Made by a program: the position numbers and the translations under genes. A stretch of DNA of 64,000 bases from Paucibacter sp. B2R-40 (GTDB lineage Bacteria > Pseudomonadota > Gammaproteobacteria > Burkholderiales > Burkholderiaceae_C): contig NZ_JAJIRP010000002.1 in NCBI RefSeq assembly GCF_025717555.1, positions 434,001 to 498,000 on the forward strand, read 5' to 3'. The number at the start of each line of letters is the position of its first letter. The stretch's first letter is position 1. Under the pieces are notes generated by a model. It was not told the origin of the DNA, did no database searches, and saw only the letters and a list, made by a program, of their open reading frames with translations. Shown in pieces: positions 45,801 to 55,128 of the stretch.

Positions 45801-46836
45801 CCTCGGGGGATGGACGCGCAGCGGCCTGGGGGCCAACATCAGGCAGCGCCGGGACGCCCCAAGCTGCCTTGCGTCCCTCGGGGGCTGGACGCGCAGCGGC
45901 CTGGGGGCTCACCAGCTCGCCATTGAAATGACTGACATCGGTGGAAGTGCCGCCCATATCAAAACCGATCAACTTGGCGTGCCCGGCGGCCATGCCGGTG
46001 CGCACCATGCCAACGATGCCACCAGCCGGGCCGGACAGAATCGCGTCCTTACCGCGAAAGTGATGCGCCTCGGTCAAACCGCCCGAGCTCTGCATGAAAA
46101 AGAGGCTGACGCCCGGCATCTGCGCCGCGACCTGATCAACATAGCGGCGCAGGATGGGCGAGAGATAGGCGTCGACGACGGTGGTGTCGCCGCGCGGCAC
46201 TAGCTTCATCAATGGACTGACCCGGTGCGAGACCGAGATCTGCGTGAAGCCGATCTGCTGGGCCAGGCTCTCAGCCCGCAACTCATGTGCGGGGTAGCGA
46301 TAGGCATGCATGAAAACGATGGCACAGGCACGCAAGCCGGCATCAAACGCAGCCTGTAAATCCTGTTTCAGCGCCAACTCATCCAAGGGCATGACGCAGT
46401 CGCCCTGCGCGCCAAAGCGCTCATGCGCTTCGATCACGCGGCTGTAGAGCAACTCGGGCAGCACGATCTGCCGCGCGAACAACTGCGGCCGCGCTTGAGT
46501 CGCGATGCGCAACGCGTCGCGAAAGCCGCGTGTCGTGACCAGCAGCGTCGCGTCGCCCTTGCGCTCCAGCAAGGCGTTGGTGGCAACGGTGGTGCCCATC
46601 TTCACGCAGTCCACCAAGGCCGGCGTGATCGCTTCACCGGGCTTGAGACCAAGCAAGCGCCGAATCCCCTCGACCGCCGCGTCGGCGTATTGCTCGGGGT
46701 TCTCGGACAGCAGCTTCAGGGTTTGCAGCGCCCCACCCGGCGCGCGACCGACCAAGTCGGTGAAAGTGCCACCCCGATCGATCCAGAACTGCCATCGATC
46801 GGAGTCAGGGGTGACGACTGGAGGCTTGGACATCAT
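42856..46836 (-). CDS. Fused hydantoinase/5-oxoprolinase (HyuA-HyuB type)
   Basis: 1326 residues. The first half is hydantoinase A-like with an ATPase-type opening ([13 protein letters not shown]) and [11 protein letters not shown]; the second half (from about 720) is hydantoinase B-like with [19 protein letters not shown] and [19 protein letters not shown], ending in the glycine-rich [12 protein letters not shown]. Fused enzymes of this kind hydrolyse 5-oxoproline or hydantoins with ATP. Two foreign-looking Pro/Gly/Ala-rich inserts, one in each half, are encoded by tandem palindromic repeats and lie in loops where relatives have short connections. ATG 46836 (MMSKPP) is chosen because the upstream extension is translated repeat sequence. 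Confidence 0.92.
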   Translation of the reverse strand: MMSKPPVVTPDSDRWQFWIDRGGTFTDLVGRAPGGALQTLKLLSENPEQYADAAVEGIRRLLGLKPGEAITPALVDCVKMGTTVATNALLERKGDATLLVTTRGFRDALRIATQARPQLFARQIVLPELLYSRVIEAHERFGAQGDCVMPLDELALKQDLQAAFDAGLRACAIVFMHAYRYPAHELRAESLAQQIGFTQISVSHRVSPLMKLVPRGDTTVVDAYLSPILRRYVDQVAAQMPGVSLFFMQSSGGLTEAHHFRGKDAILSGPAGGIVGMVRTGMAAGHAKLIGFDMGGTSTDVSHFNGELVSPQAAARPAPEGRKAAWGVPALPDVGPQAAARPSPEGRQTAWGVPALPYERTFDTEVAGVRMRAPMLSIHTVAAGGGSLISFDGARLRVGPASAGANPGPASYRRGGPLATTDANVMLGRIQPDFFPKLFGPQADQPLSREAALQGFTAMAAEMSVAAGRMVTAEQAASGAVQIAVGSMANAVKRISVARGLDVTGYTLQCFGGAGGQAACLVADALGMSRVLAHPFAGVLSAYGMGLADRMATREAAVECSLDAQGLGSAWAQAEILAQAARAELVGQGLALEVLQLVRHLQIRYQGTDTALTCPLHEGTGVEDLRAEFEAAYRQRFAFLMPGRELVIEAVAVECIAAGMALAAHDASAEPAVYLPPADANISMYCAADSQPAGWRDAQLYVRESLSAGAQIDGPAILAERNATTVIDPGWQARLMADGCVEICRVQVRAQAFAIGTQADPVMLEIFNNLFMNIAEQMGLRLQNTAHSVNIKERLDFSCALFSAAGDLIANAPHIPVHLGSMSESIHTVIARNPSMAPGDVYVLNDPYHGGTHLPDITVVTPVFLSTPTGAAHPAPRGGVRAPWGGPAPCDMPAPTGAAHPAPPGGVRPPWGGPAPGDSDVASGRPSFFVASRGHHADIGGITPGSMPPFSNSIEQEGVLIDNFLLVQAGVLREAEMLALLGSGPYPSRNPAQNMADLRAQIAANEKGAQELRAMVAQYGAATVAAYMQHVQDNAEESVRRVITSLQDGAFTLPLDNGAQIQVAVSVNAAERSAVIDFSGSSAQLANNFNAPRSITMAAVLYVFRTLVDDAIPLNAGCLKPLKVIVPEGSMLNPRHPAAVVAGNVETSTCVTNALYGALGVLAASQCTMNNFTFGNLSHQYYETISGGSGAGAGFDGASVVQTHMTNSRMTDPEVLEFRFPIRLESYEIVADSGGKGQWQGGNGGERRLRFLAPMTASILSNGRTQGAFGMAGGAAGAPGRNWVERADGSVEHLAHIGQAEMQAGDAFVIRTPGGGGYGASGAEIK
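44091..44237 (-). repeat. Tandem in-frame GC-rich repeats in the HyuB half (2 copies, 81-bp period)
   Basis: Copies start at 44091 and 44172 with GCGCCGGGCCGCCCCAAGG, contain a C run/G run palindrome and end GTGGGGG. The 81-base period is 27 codons; the product has two similar blocks built on PTGAAHPAP and [12 protein letters not shown] words between TPVFLS and [10 protein letters not shown]. Confidence 0.85.
45771..45908 (-). repeat. Tandem in-frame GC-rich repeats in the HyuA half (2 copies, 75-bp period)
   Basis: Copies at 45771-45833 and 45846-45908 begin GCGCCGGGACGCCCCAAGCT and end GCGGCCTGGGGGC. The 75-base period is 25 codons; the product has two [18 protein letters not shown] blocks between [11 protein letters not shown] and [11 protein letters not shown]. 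Confidence 0.85.
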
Positions 46837-46844
46837 CTTCAAAC

Positions 46845-46919
46845 TGGGGTCAGGTTCATTTAATTCAAAAAATGGGGTCAGGTTCATTTGTTGAAAATTA
46901 AATAAACCTGACCCCATTT
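46845..46919. repeat. REP-like repeat cluster upstream of the hydantoinase gene
   Basis: Two direct copies of TGGGGTCAGGTTCATTT (46846-46862 and 46873-46889) and one inverted copy (46900-46919). Arms 46870-46889 and 46900-46919 form a 20-bp stem with one mismatch; six A residues at 46867-46872 give a T run on the minus strand, so the hairpin may also terminate transcription of the methyltransferase gene that ends at 46952. Confidence 0.8.
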
Positions 46920-46951
46920 AAAAGAGTCGCAAGGGGGTCGTAGGCCCGGGC

Positions 46952-48151
46952 TCAGGCAAGCGCTAACCGCCACAGTGAGGTGACTTCGGCGTTGCGCGCT
47001 TTAAACAAGGGATCGAGCTTGTCGGCAGCGCGTGCATGTTGTGGCTTGACGTCGCTGCGGTCGACGACGCGCAAACCCGCGGCGGCAATCCATCCCAGCA
47101 GTTGCTCGCGCGTGCGCAAGCCCAGATGCTCGGCCAGGTCCGACATGATCAACCAGCCTTCGCCGCCCGGCAAAAGATGGGCCCTCAGGCCGTTCAGAAA
47201 ACCCAGCAGCATGCGGCTGTCCGGGTCATACACGGCATGCTCAAGCGGCGAGTTAGGTTTCCAAGGCAGCCAAGGCGGGTTGCAAACAATCAAATGCGCC
47301 TGGCGCTGCTCTTGCGGGTACAGATCAGCCTGCATCAGCTCGACTCGGCTCGCCACACCCAAAGCAGCCAAATTCTCGCGGGCACAAGCCAGCGCACGCG
47401 GGTCTTGGTCGGTCGCGACGATGCGGGTGACGCCGCGCTTGGCCAAGATCGCCGCCAGCACGCCGCTGCCAGTGCCGATGTCAAAGGCGACGCCTGCCTT
47501 GCCGCTGCTCTTCAGGCTCGCCGGCAAGGGCGCATGGGCCACCAGATCCAGATACTCGCCTCGCAGCGGCGAGAAAACGCCGTAATGCGGCGTGATGTCG
47601 GCCTTCAGCGCGCCGACATGGACGCCCTTCTTGCGCCACTCATGCGCGCCGATCAAGCCTTGCAATTCACGCAGCGAGGCCACGTAATGCTCACTCACCT
47701 CGCCGCGCGCCTGCAAGCCCGCTTCGCGCACATCCGGGGCGCGTCGCAAAGGCACGCCATGGTCGGCGTCAAAGGGCAGCAGCAGCATATTCAAGACCCG
47801 CGAGCGCAATGCCTGGGCCTTGCGTTGAGCGACGAATACATCGTTCACCGAGGCGGCAGGCTGGCCGGGTTTGGCCAGCTTGGCGGCTTTAGCGGCAGTA
47901 CGCTCGGCCTTGGCCTCGACCCGCCGCTCCATCGCTTGCATCAGCAGCCTGGCGTTTTGGAAGTCGCCGCACCAGAGCAAACCAATACCTTCGCAGGCCC
48001 ATTTGTAGGCGGTGTCGGCATCGACAGTGTCGTCCACGACATAGACCCGTTTGGGGGCGGGCAGATCCGCCATTGAACGCCAGCGGGCGCTGACGGGCTG
48101 ACCCTCGTTGGCGATCCAGCGGATTTGGTTGACTTCGGCTTGTGTATGCAT
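46952..48151 (-). CDS. Class I SAM-dependent methyltransferase
   Basis: 399 residues. The Rossmann domain begins near residue 220 with FDIGTGSGVLAAILA (motif I), VATDQDPRALACARENL (motif II), LMQADLY, and IVCNPPWLP (NPP[YW], the motif of enzymes that methylate planar nitrogen, as in RlmG, RsmC or HemK relatives). The N-terminal 200 residues contain a charged helical stretch and a small beta part (RVYVVDDTVDADTAYKWACEG) that I cannot assign. An rRNA- or protein-glutamine-type substrate is plausible but unproven. Confidence 0.85.
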   Translation of the reverse strand: MHTQAEVNQIRWIANEGQPVSARWRSMADLPAPKRVYVVDDTVDADTAYKWACEGIGLLWCGDFQNARLLMQAMERRVEAKAERTAAKAAKLAKPGQPAASVNDVFVAQRKAQALRSRVLNMLLLPFDADHGVPLRRAPDVREAGLQARGEVSEHYVASLRELQGLIGAHEWRKKGVHVGALKADITPHYGVFSPLRGEYLDLVAHAPLPASLKSSGKAGVAFDIGTGSGVLAAILAKRGVTRIVATDQDPRALACARENLAALGVASRVELMQADLYPQEQRQAHLIVCNPPWLPWKPNSPLEHAVYDPDSRMLLGFLNGLRAHLLPGGEGWLIMSDLAEHLGLRTREQLLGWIAAAGLRVVDRSDVKPQHARAADKLDPLFKARNAEVTSLWRLALA

Positions 48152-48321
48152 ACCGCATTCTCGGTCGGTTTAGCGCCGGCGCCGCACAGATGCGCATCGC
48201 TTGCACGCTTATCCATCTGCCCACGATCCACTTTTGCAATTCGCCCGCGAACACGGCCCGGGTCGAATCATTCAAGCCGATGCCCGTGGCGCAGCGCCAC
48301 GCATGCGCCTGGCAGCCCTGC

Positions 48322-49020
48322 TCAAATCACGCTGGCCCCAATATTGATCAGCAGCGCCAACACCAGGGTATTGAACAAATAGGCCAGGATGCAGTGCAAG
48401 GCGCCAAGCCGCCGCATCGATTTGGAAACAAAGGCGACGTCGGCGGTTTGCCCCGAAGTACCAATCACGGCGGCAAAGTAGAAAAAATCGAAGTAATCAG
48501 GCGGCTCATCGCCAGGAAACTGCAAGCCCGCAGACTTGACCACAGAAGACGCGGTCCTTGACTCATCCGGACCCCAATTGCCGTAGTAGCCATGCGCATA
48601 GTGCAGCGTGAACATGATCTGGACAAAGGCCCAGGATGACAACACCGTCAGCCCCGCCAAAGCGATGTGCGCCACTTTCAAAAAGCCATGCAACTCCTTC
48701 ACCAAGGCCAGGTCGCCGGCAATGGCCGCCAGACTGGCCACGGTGGAGACCACGACAAAAGTCAGGATCACCGCTTGCCCTTCATCCTGTTGTTGGGCGC
48801 GGCGCCTCATGCTTTGCGAGGTGGAGCGTGCCATCATCACGGCCGCCAGAAACACATACAGCAAGGCGCCGCAGTTCCACGCGACCAGCCAGCGGGTGAT
48901 CGGATGGGTCGCCCCAACATACGGCGCCAATATACCGACCGCCACCGCAACTGAAGTAGCGATCAGCAAGCGCGCTTTTGAGCGGATGATGTGCAAGATG
49001 GGGCGATGTTTCCAAGCCAT
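48322..49020 (-). CDS. DUF1345 membrane protein
   Basis: 232 residues with about six membrane helices (for example LLIATSVAVAVGILAPY, LVAWNCGALLYVFLAAVMM, HIALAGLTVLSSWAFVQIMFTLHYA). The family block is FPGDEPPDYFDFFYFAAVIGTSGQTADV, diagnostic of DUF1345, a channel-like family of unknown function. ATG 49020 (MAWKHRP) is chosen; the longer frame upstream runs through a low-conservation leader. Separated by 170 bases from the methyltransferase gene. Confidence 0.9.
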   Translation of the reverse strand: MAWKHRPILHIIRSKARLLIATSVAVAVGILAPYVGATHPITRWLVAWNCGALLYVFLAAVMMARSTSQSMRRRAQQQDEGQAVILTFVVVSTVASLAAIAGDLALVKELHGFLKVAHIALAGLTVLSSWAFVQIMFTLHYAHGYYGNWGPDESRTASSVVKSAGLQFPGDEPPDYFDFFYFAAVIGTSGQTADVAFVSKSMRRLGALHCILAYLFNTLVLALLINIGASVI

Positions 49021-49154
49021 GAGGGATGCCTTTCTTGGCCGCTCGGGTCCCCCCCAGCGCTTTGTGAACGCCACAGCCTGCTGTTGAGCAGGACCCGCTG
49101 GCAGCCACCGGTTGTGCCGCAGCGCATGACGTGCGGCTCGACAGGGGAACAATT

Positions 49155-49185
49155 AAAAAAGCCCGCCTCCTCTCGGAGACGGGCT
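49155..49185 (-). terminator. Rho-independent terminator after ssb
   Basis: An 11-bp stem with one mismatch (about 49160-49170 with 49175-49185) closes a short loop; A residues at 49155-49160 give a T run on the minus strand. It lies just after the ssb stop. Confidence 0.8.
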
Positions 49186-49216
49186 GGCTATCAACAAAAA
49201 CCCGACGAAGTAGGTT

Positions 49217-49777
49217 TTAGAAAGGAATATCGTCATCCATATCGTCAAAACCGGTCGCCGACCGCGGTGCCGGTGCCGCAGCGCGAGGTGCGGGCGCTGC
49301 CGCACGTGGAGCCGGAGCGCGGGCCGCAGGTGCGCGAGCAGGCTCGCCGTATTCATCACCGCCGCCATAGCCGCCACCGCCAGCGCCACCCCGGGCTTGA
49401 CCGCCGCCGTAGCCACCACCACCGCCGCCTTCGTCACCACTGTCACGGCCGCCGAGCAATTGCATTTCGTTGGCAATGATCTCGGTCGTGTAGACGTCCT
49501 TGCCTTCTTTGTCGGTCCACTTGCGGGTCCGCAGGCGCCCCTCTACATAGAGCGGCTTGCCCTTCTTGCAGTATTGGCCGACGATTTCGGCCAGCTTGTC
49601 ATTGAAGACCACCCGGTGCCATTCGGTCTCTTCCTGCTTCTCGCCCGACTCGCGGTTCTTCCAGCTGCGCGTGGTGGCCAGGCTGATGGTGCAGAAGGCC
49701 ACACCGCTGGGGTTGTAGCGCAACTCCGGGTCTTTACCCAGGTTGCCGATGATGATGACTTTATTGACCGAGGCCAT
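49217..49777 (-). CDS. ssb: Single-stranded DNA-binding protein
   Basis: 186 residues. N-terminal OB fold (1-110) begins [21 protein letters not shown], with [19 protein letters not shown] and the [11 protein letters not shown] strand. A glycine-rich linker (110-145) and an Ala/Pro/Arg repeat ([12 protein letters not shown]) precede the acidic tip DDMDDDIPF that docks partner proteins such as RecQ and PriA. ATG 49777 is supported by family length. Terminator follows; a LytS-type kinase gene is divergent. A recQ gene lies about 3.5 kb away, but there is no operon link. Confidence 0.97.
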   Translation of the reverse strand: MASVNKVIIIGNLGKDPELRYNPSGVAFCTISLATTRSWKNRESGEKQEETEWHRVVFNDKLAEIVGQYCKKGKPLYVEGRLRTRKWTDKEGKDVYTTEIIANEMQLLGGRDSGDEGGGGGGYGGGQARGGAGGGGYGGGDEYGEPARAPAARAPAPRAAAPAPRAAAPAPRSATGFDDMDDDIPF

Positions 49778-49921
49778 GATGGGCTTTCTTTCTTGCGCTT
49801 GCTGATTTCCGATTCGCGGATTATGCCGCCGCCATCCCGGCAAGCCGCAAACCAGCCCCCTGTTCTCGCAAATAGTCGCCGTCCATGGCAGCGCTCATGC
49901 GCGCCTGCCTAAGATGGCGCC

Positions 49922-51040
49922 ATGGACACCCTGATCGTCAAACCCAAGCACAAGGCAAGCCTCAGCAAGCGCAGCCGCTTTTGGCTCGCCTATGCCGGCG
50001 TTTGCCTGGTGACCTGGTCGCTTTTTGTGCTGGCCGGCACCGACTACAAAAAAGGCGCCTGGGAGGTCTGGTCGGCCGTCTATGAGGCATGCATGACCTT
50101 GTGGGCACCGATGCTGCTCGGTGTTGCGGTGTTCCCCTGGGTGCGCCGCCTGCACACAGCGCAGCCCGGCTTGCTGGCCTTGCTGGGCCTGCACGCGCTG
50201 GCCGCGCTGCTCTTCAGTGCACTCTGGTTGGCAGCCGATTTTGTTCTGGACAGCCTGCTGTTCGGCCCCGAGCATGCGCATGCCACGCTGATGCAAGCAG
50301 CGCTGTGGCGCACCATCACCGGCGTGTTCGTCTATGTACCGCTGGCGACCGGCTTCACGGCCGTCCTGAGCGCGCAACAGGCCCGCGCCAGCGCATTGGC
50401 CACAGCACAAGCCGAGAGCGCCTTGGCACGGGCCGAGTTGGCGGCGATCAGCGGCAAGCTCAATCCGCATTTTTTGTTCAACACCTTGAACTCACTGATC
50501 GCGCTGACCCGCAAAGACGCCAAGGCAGCCGAGGGAGCGCTGATGCGCTTCTCAGACATGCTGCGCTATGTGCTGGACACCAAGCGCGGCGTGGCCGACC
50601 GGGTCAGCTTGCGCGAGGAGCTGGATTTTGTGCGCGACTACCTGGCGCTGGAAACGCTGCGCATGGGCCAGCGCCTGCGTCTGGACTGGGCGGTCGCAGA
50701 GGAAACGCTGGACGACGAGATCCCACCGCTGACACTGCAACCACTGGTTGAAAACTGCATTGCTCACGGCATCGCGCCCAGCGTGAGCGGCGGCACCATC
50801 AGCATCGCCGCGCGCCGCGACGCGCTGACCCAAGGCTTGGTGCTGACCGTGCAAGACGACGGCGCCGGCTGCGAACCCGCAAGACTGAATCCGAGCCAGG
50901 CCCCGGCACAGCGCCAAGGCATCGGCCTGGGCGCGCTGCGCCGCCGCTTCGCCCTCGATTACGAGGGGCGCGCCCGACTGCATATTCACACCGCACCCGG
51001 CGCGGGTTTTCGCGTCGACATCTGGATACCTCAAACATGA
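49922..51040 (+). CDS. LytS/AlgZ-type sensor histidine kinase
   Basis: 372 residues. Four membrane helices in residues 20-150, a short coiled segment (QARASALATAQAESALARAEL), then a His_kinase domain with phospho-acceptor His183 (KLNPHFLFNTLNSL) and a HATPase region (PLVENCIAHGIAP, DDGAGC, GIGLGALRRRF). This family partners with LytTR response regulators, and one follows 82 bases later. Signal unknown. The small gap holds a GC-rich inverted repeat. Confidence 0.94.
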   Translation: MDTLIVKPKHKASLSKRSRFWLAYAGVCLVTWSLFVLAGTDYKKGAWEVWSAVYEACMTLWAPMLLGVAVFPWVRRLHTAQPGLLALLGLHALAALLFSALWLAADFVLDSLLFGPEHAHATLMQAALWRTITGVFVYVPLATGFTAVLSAQQARASALATAQAESALARAELAAISGKLNPHFLFNTLNSLIALTRKDAKAAEGALMRFSDMLRYVLDTKRGVADRVSLREELDFVRDYLALETLRMGQRLRLDWAVAEETLDDEIPPLTLQPLVENCIAHGIAPSVSGGTISIAARRDALTQGLVLTVQDDGAGCEPARLNPSQAPAQRQGIGLGALRRRFALDYEGRARLHIHTAPGAGFRVDIWIPQT

Positions 51041-51057
51041 CTTCAAACAAACGCCTG

Positions 51058-51119
51058 ACCGCCCCTCGTTGTTTGCCTCCTTCGGGGCGGTGGCGCTGTA
51101 TTGCATCGGCATGGGGGGG
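51058..51119. repeat. Possible degenerate copy of the GC-rich palindromic repeat
   Basis: ACCGCCCC at 51058-51065 pairs with GGGGCGGT at 51084-51091, and the stretch ends in GCATGGGGGGGC. The layout (CCGCCCC, CTCCTTCGGGGCGGT, G run) resembles the repeat in gspE. It lies between the kinase and regulator genes. Confidence 0.35.
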
Positions 51120-51122
51120 CGT

Positions 51123-51890
51123 ATGACTCAGCGCATCACCACCCTCATCGCCGAGGACGAACCACTCGCCAGCGAGGCGCTGGCCGGGTGGGTGGCGCAG
51201 TTGCCGCAGCTGGCCCTGGTCAGCGTCTGCGGCGATGGCCTCAGTGCCTTGGCCGAAATCCGCCGTCTGCAGCCGGGCCTGATCTTCATGGACATCAATA
51301 TGCCCGGCATGACCGGTTTGCAGGTGCTGCGCACGCTGGCCGAAACGCAGGATGGCGGCGAGCACCGAGTGATCTTCACCACCGCCTATGACGAACATGC
51401 CTTGGCCGCCTTCGAACTGCATGCGGCCGACTATCTGCTCAAGCCCTTCACGCAAGAGCGCTTCAATGAGGCGGTCGAACACGCGCTGCGCTCTGTCATC
51501 AGCAGCGGCCCAGACAGCAGCACGGTGGAAGCGGCAGCCGCCGCGGCGGCGGAAGACAACAGCCCGCTGAGCCGCATCCTGGTGCGCGACCAGGGCAAGA
51601 TCTTCCCGCTGCAGGTGGACGCGATCGAGTACCTGCGCTCCGACATCAAGTACACCGCCGTGGCCAGCGCCGGCAAGCAGTATCTGGTGCGCCTGCCCAT
51701 CACCTCGTTCGAGCAGCGCCTGGACCCCCAGCGTTTCCTGAAGCTGCAGCGCAGTTGCATCGTCAATCTCGACTTTGTCGTCTCGATGACGCCGGATGAG
51801 AACTCGCAATTGATCGTGCAGATGCAAGACGGCTCCCGCTTCACCGCCAACCGGGATGTCTCTAAAAAACTGAGGGAGCAATCGATATGA
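51123..51890 (+). CDS. LytTR-family response regulator
   Basis: 255 residues. Receiver domain (1-125) with acidic Glu11/Asp12, phospho-acceptor Asp57 (FMDINMPG) and Lys in YLLKPFT; a linker rich in Ala; then a LytTR DNA-binding domain (about 150-250: ILVRDQGKIFPLQVDAIEYLRSD, FLKLQRSCIVNLDFV). ATG 51123 is chosen since the upstream extension is translated repeat-like sequence. The stop overlaps the next gene by 4 bases. Confidence 0.94.
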   Translation: MTQRITTLIAEDEPLASEALAGWVAQLPQLALVSVCGDGLSALAEIRRLQPGLIFMDINMPGMTGLQVLRTLAETQDGGEHRVIFTTAYDEHALAAFELHAADYLLKPFTQERFNEAVEHALRSVISSGPDSSTVEAAAAAAAEDNSPLSRILVRDQGKIFPLQVDAIEYLRSDIKYTAVASAGKQYLVRLPITSFEQRLDPQRFLKLQRSCIVNLDFVVSMTPDENSQLIVQMQDGSRFTANRDVSKKLREQSI

Positions 51891-52720
51891 AACAACTCCA
51901 AATGACCATTGCCGGCATGGCATTTATGGCCAGTCTGACGGCCGCCAGCGCCTTCGGCCAAACCAGCCCCAAGCAAGTCATCAGGCAGGGCGTCGAGGGT
52001 CGGGTCTATGCGCCGGGGCCGTTCGAGCGCATCGAGCTGGCCGGCTCGGCCAATGTGAGGCTGCTGCAGGGCGACACAGACGAGGTATTTATCGCCGGCG
52101 ACGCGCAGGAGCAAGAAGCCGTGTCGGTCACGCTCAACCAAGGACGGCTGGACTTCCGCAGCAACACGGGCTGGAAGATGTGGCCCGGCAAACGTCTGCA
52201 AGTCGAAGTGACGGTGCGACAGTTGCAAGAACTGGTGCTCTCCGGGGCCAGCGACCTGCAAGCGCCCGCCAAGTTCAAGGCCGGCCCTTTGAGCATCAAA
52301 CTCTCCGGCGCGGGCTCGGCCCGCTTTGATGACTTGCACGCCGAGCGGCTGGATTTCAGCATCTCCGGCGCCGGCGAGGGCTTTTTGCGCGGTCAGGTCA
52401 ATCTGCTGGACTTGAAGATCTCGGGCAAGGGCAGGCTGGCGGCCGAAGACCTGCAGGCCCACGCCGCCAATGTCAAAATCAGCGGCATTGGCAACGCCGA
52501 CCTGTGGGTCATCGAGAAGCTGAATCTGGACGTTTCTGGCGTTGGACAAGTTGTCTACTGGGGCCAGCCCAATGTTTCGCGCACCACCTCGGGCATTGCC
52601 AAGGTGCTGTCGCGCGGGGACCGGCGAGCAGCACCGGTGCCGCCCGCTCCCCCTGCTACACCAGCTCCTCCCGCCGCGCCCGCGCAGCCGCCATTGCCTC
52701 AGCGTTCGCCTTCCCAGTAG
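51887..52720 (+). CDS. Exported GIN-domain (DUF2807) protein
   Basis: 277 residues. Signal peptide (AGMAFMASLTAASAFGQ), then a right-handed beta-helix-like GIN/DUF2807 domain (about 45-235) of repeating strands: PFERIELAGSANVRLLQGD, LSIKLSGAGSARFDDL, LDFSISGAGEGFLRG, DLKISGKGRLAAEDL, VKISGIGNADLWV, LDVSGVGQVVYWG. The tail is proline-rich (PPAPPATPAPPAAP). Translationally coupled to the LytTR regulator, so probably part of its output or feedback. Function of the family is unknown. The 3' end overlaps the converging cupin gene by 22 bases. Confidence 0.88.
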   Translation: MKQLQMTIAGMAFMASLTAASAFGQTSPKQVIRQGVEGRVYAPGPFERIELAGSANVRLLQGDTDEVFIAGDAQEQEAVSVTLNQGRLDFRSNTGWKMWPGKRLQVEVTVRQLQELVLSGASDLQAPAKFKAGPLSIKLSGAGSARFDDLHAERLDFSISGAGEGFLRGQVNLLDLKISGKGRLAAEDLQAHAANVKISGIGNADLWVIEKLNLDVSGVGQVVYWGQPNVSRTTSGIAKVLSRGDRRAAPVPPAPPATPAPPAAPAQPPLPQRSPSQ

Positions 52721-53220
52721 TCCAGGCTGTTGTCGCGCCGCTGGATGAACGCAGGGCCCTTGGAGAAGATCGCAATTTTCTCCGAGTCGGGGTATTCGCA
52801 GACCTCGGGGCGGTCCTGCGTGCTGATGGACAAATACTTCAGTTCGGCGTCCGAGGTGTTGAGGATGTGATGCGGGTATTCCGGGCCGCAGGGAATGAAG
52901 ATCACATCGCCCGCCTTGATGGACAACAACTCACCAGCCACCCGCAAGGTACCCGAACCTTCCAGCACGATGAACATTTCTTCCTGGCTGTGGTGGAAGT
53001 GATAGGGGCAGCTCTGCTTGCCGGGCGGCACCGTGTCAACGCCGCAGCCGAGTTTGCGCGCGACCGTGCCTTCGGATACCCCGCCGACCATGCTCTCGTA
53101 GACCGGATCACGCAAAAAGCGCTCGCGCGGGATCTCCAAGAAATTGCGGATCAACTTCTGGCGCAGCTCGGCGGATTTGTGGTGGCTGGTTTCGGGTGAC
53201 GGTTCAATCGGCGTGCTCAT
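52699..53220 (-). CDS. Cupin-domain protein
   Basis: 173 residues. One cupin barrel (about 55-150) with the metal motif [19 protein letters not shown] (His, His, Glu) and the second motif [12 protein letters not shown]. It could be a small-molecule dioxygenase, isomerase or sensor; substrate unknown. ATG 53220 is chosen; the longer frame crosses into the recQ promoter. Divergent from recQ with 28 bases between, so the two share a compact promoter region. Confidence 0.85.
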   Translation of the reverse strand: MSTPIEPSPETSHHKSAELRQKLIRNFLEIPRERFLRDPVYESMVGGVSEGTVARKLGCGVDTVPPGKQSCPYHFHHSQEEMFIVLEGSGTLRVAGELLSIKAGDVIFIPCGPEYPHHILNTSDAELKYLSISTQDRPEVCEYPDSEKIAIFSKGPAFIQRRDNSLDYWEGER

Positions 53221-53248
53221 TCGGGTTCTCCTCGACAATGCGGCATCC

Positions 53249-55126
53249 ATGAGCCAGCTTACGCAAAAATCTTCCCCCCTAAACATCTTGCAAGAGGTGT
53301 TTGGCTATCCAGTTTTCCGCGGCGCCCAGGCGCAGATCGTGGATCACGTCTGCGCCAGCGGCGACGCGCTGGTCTTGATGCCCACCGGCGGCGGCAAAAG
53401 CCTGTGCTACCAAATCCCGGCGATTGCCCGCCACCGCGCCGGCCAGGGCGTGACGGTCGTCGTCAGCCCCTTGATTGCCTTGATGCACGACCAGGTCGGC
53501 GCGCTGGAAGAAGCCGGCGTGCATGCGGCCTTTTTGAACTCGTCGCTCTCGGGCGATCAGGCCGCCCATGTCGAGCGCGAAATGATGAGCGGGCGCCTGG
53601 TGATGCTGTACGCCGCGCCCGAGCGCATCAGCAATCCGCGCTTCTTGGCCCAAATGGATTCGCTGCATGAGCGCGGCCTGTTGAGCCTGTTCGCCATCGA
53701 TGAGGCCCATTGCGTCAGCCAATGGGGGCATGACTTCCGCAGCGACTACCTGGCCCTGAGCCTGCTGCACGAGCGCTACCCCGATGTGCCACGCATCGCG
53801 CTGACAGCCACCGCCGATGACCTGACCCGCGCCGACATCATCGAGCGGCTGCGCCTGGAAGAAGCGCAGATCTTCATCTCGTCGTTTGACCGCCCGAACA
53901 TCCGCTACGCCATCGTCGAGAAAGACAAGCCGCGCGAACAGCTACTGCGCTTCATCCGCGATGAACACGAAGATGACGCCGGCATCGTCTATTGCCAAAG
54001 CCGCAAGAAGGTCGATGAAACCGCTGCCTGGCTGGAAAGCGAAGGGCTCAAGGCCCTGCCCTATCACGCCGGCCTGGACGCGGCGGTGCGCCAGCGCCAT
54101 CAGGACCGGTTCTTGCGCGAAGACAGCGTCGTGATGGTGGCGACGATTGCCTTCGGCATGGGCATTGACAAGCCCGATGTGCGCTTCGTCGCTCATCTGG
54201 ACCTGCCCAAGAACATCGAAAGCTATTACCAGGAAACCGGCCGCGCCGGCCGCGACGGTGCGCCGGCCGTGGCCTGGATGGCTTACGGCCTGGCCGATGT
54301 GGTCAACCAGCGCCGCATGATTGACGAAAGCCCGGCCGGCGAGGAATTCAAGAAAGGCCAACGCGGCAAGCTCGATGCGCTGCTGGCGCTGGCCGAGGCG
54401 ACCGACTGCCGGCGCGTGCGGCTATTGAGTTACTTCGGCGAAGCCAGCACCGCTTGTGGCAACTGTGACAACTGTTTGAGCCCACCGGCCACCTGGGACG
54501 GCACCGACGCCTCGCGCAAGCTCTTGAGCTGCATCTACCGCTTTCACCAGAACGGCGGCCAGCGCTTTGGCGCCGGGCATTTGATCGACGTGCTGCGCGG
54601 CAAGGTGACGGACAAGGTCACGCAATACGGACACCAAAGCTTGAGCACCTGGGCGGTCGGCGCCGATCTACCCGAGCAACAATGGCGCGCCGTGCTGCGT
54701 CAGCTGATCTCGCTGGGCCATGTGGTGGCCGAAGGCGAGTACATGACCCTGGCCTTGGCCGACAGCGCGCGCGCAGTGCTGCGGGGCGAAGTGCAGTTGC
54801 TGCTGCGCGTGCCGACGGTGGCGCCGAAGAAAGGCAAGCTGGCGCGCGGCGGCAGCAGCAGCGGCAAAACTGCAGGTTCGGGCCGCAGCGCCGCGCCCAT
54901 CGAGCTGGATGACGAGGCGCAGATCCGTTTCGATCAACTCAAAGCCTGGCGCGCCGAAGTCGCCAAAGAACACAGCCTGCCCGCCTATGTGATTTTCCAG
55001 AATGTCACCCTGGCCGAAATGGCCAAACAGCATCCGCAAACCCTGGATGAGCTTAGCGCTATCAGCGGCGTCGGCGCGAAGAAGCTGGAAGCCTATGGCG
55101 AGCAGATTCTGCGCGTGCTGGAGTAG
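53249..55126 (+). CDS. recQ: ATP-dependent DNA helicase RecQ
   Basis: 625 residues. Walker A TGGGKS (46-51), DEAH (151-154) followed by [13 protein letters not shown], motif IV-VI region ending [10 protein letters not shown], the zinc-binding Cys cluster ([12 protein letters not shown]), RQC winged helix (about 415-530), a Gly/Ser-rich linker and an HRDC domain (about 545-625, ending IQ... [19 protein letters not shown]). Full length and intact; unwinds DNA in recombination and replication-fork repair. ATG 53249 gives a start close to the family form. The stop is 2 bases from that of the converging DUF1501 gene. Confidence 0.96.
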   Translation: MSQLTQKSSPLNILQEVFGYPVFRGAQAQIVDHVCASGDALVLMPTGGGKSLCYQIPAIARHRAGQGVTVVVSPLIALMHDQVGALEEAGVHAAFLNSSLSGDQAAHVEREMMSGRLVMLYAAPERISNPRFLAQMDSLHERGLLSLFAIDEAHCVSQWGHDFRSDYLALSLLHERYPDVPRIALTATADDLTRADIIERLRLEEAQIFISSFDRPNIRYAIVEKDKPREQLLRFIRDEHEDDAGIVYCQSRKKVDETAAWLESEGLKALPYHAGLDAAVRQRHQDRFLREDSVVMVATIAFGMGIDKPDVRFVAHLDLPKNIESYYQETGRAGRDGAPAVAWMAYGLADVVNQRRMIDESPAGEEFKKGQRGKLDALLALAEATDCRRVRLLSYFGEASTACGNCDNCLSPPATWDGTDASRKLLSCIYRFHQNGGQRFGAGHLIDVLRGKVTDKVTQYGHQSLSTWAVGADLPEQQWRAVLRQLISLGHVVAEGEYMTLALADSARAVLRGEVQLLLRVPTVAPKKGKLARGGSSSGKTAGSGRSAAPIELDDEAQIRFDQLKAWRAEVAKEHSLPAYVIFQNVTLAEMAKQHPQTLDELSAISGVGAKKLEAYGEQILRVLE

Positions 55127-55128
55127 GC

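Noticed and set aside
44137-46203. 688-codon plus-strand frame opposite the hydantoinase
   Set aside because: A shadow frame in high-GC DNA; the minus strand carries unambiguous HyuA/HyuB motifs.
42856-46917. Extended start of the hydantoinase gene at 46917
   Set aside because: The extra 27 residues are translated directly from the repeat cluster, and the family-like sequence starts only after MMSKPP.
49860-49875. CTG-N10-TAG sequence upstream of ssb considered as a LexA box
   Set aside because: One half-site base is wrong and the A/T-rich core of the betaproteobacterial consensus is missing; likely chance.
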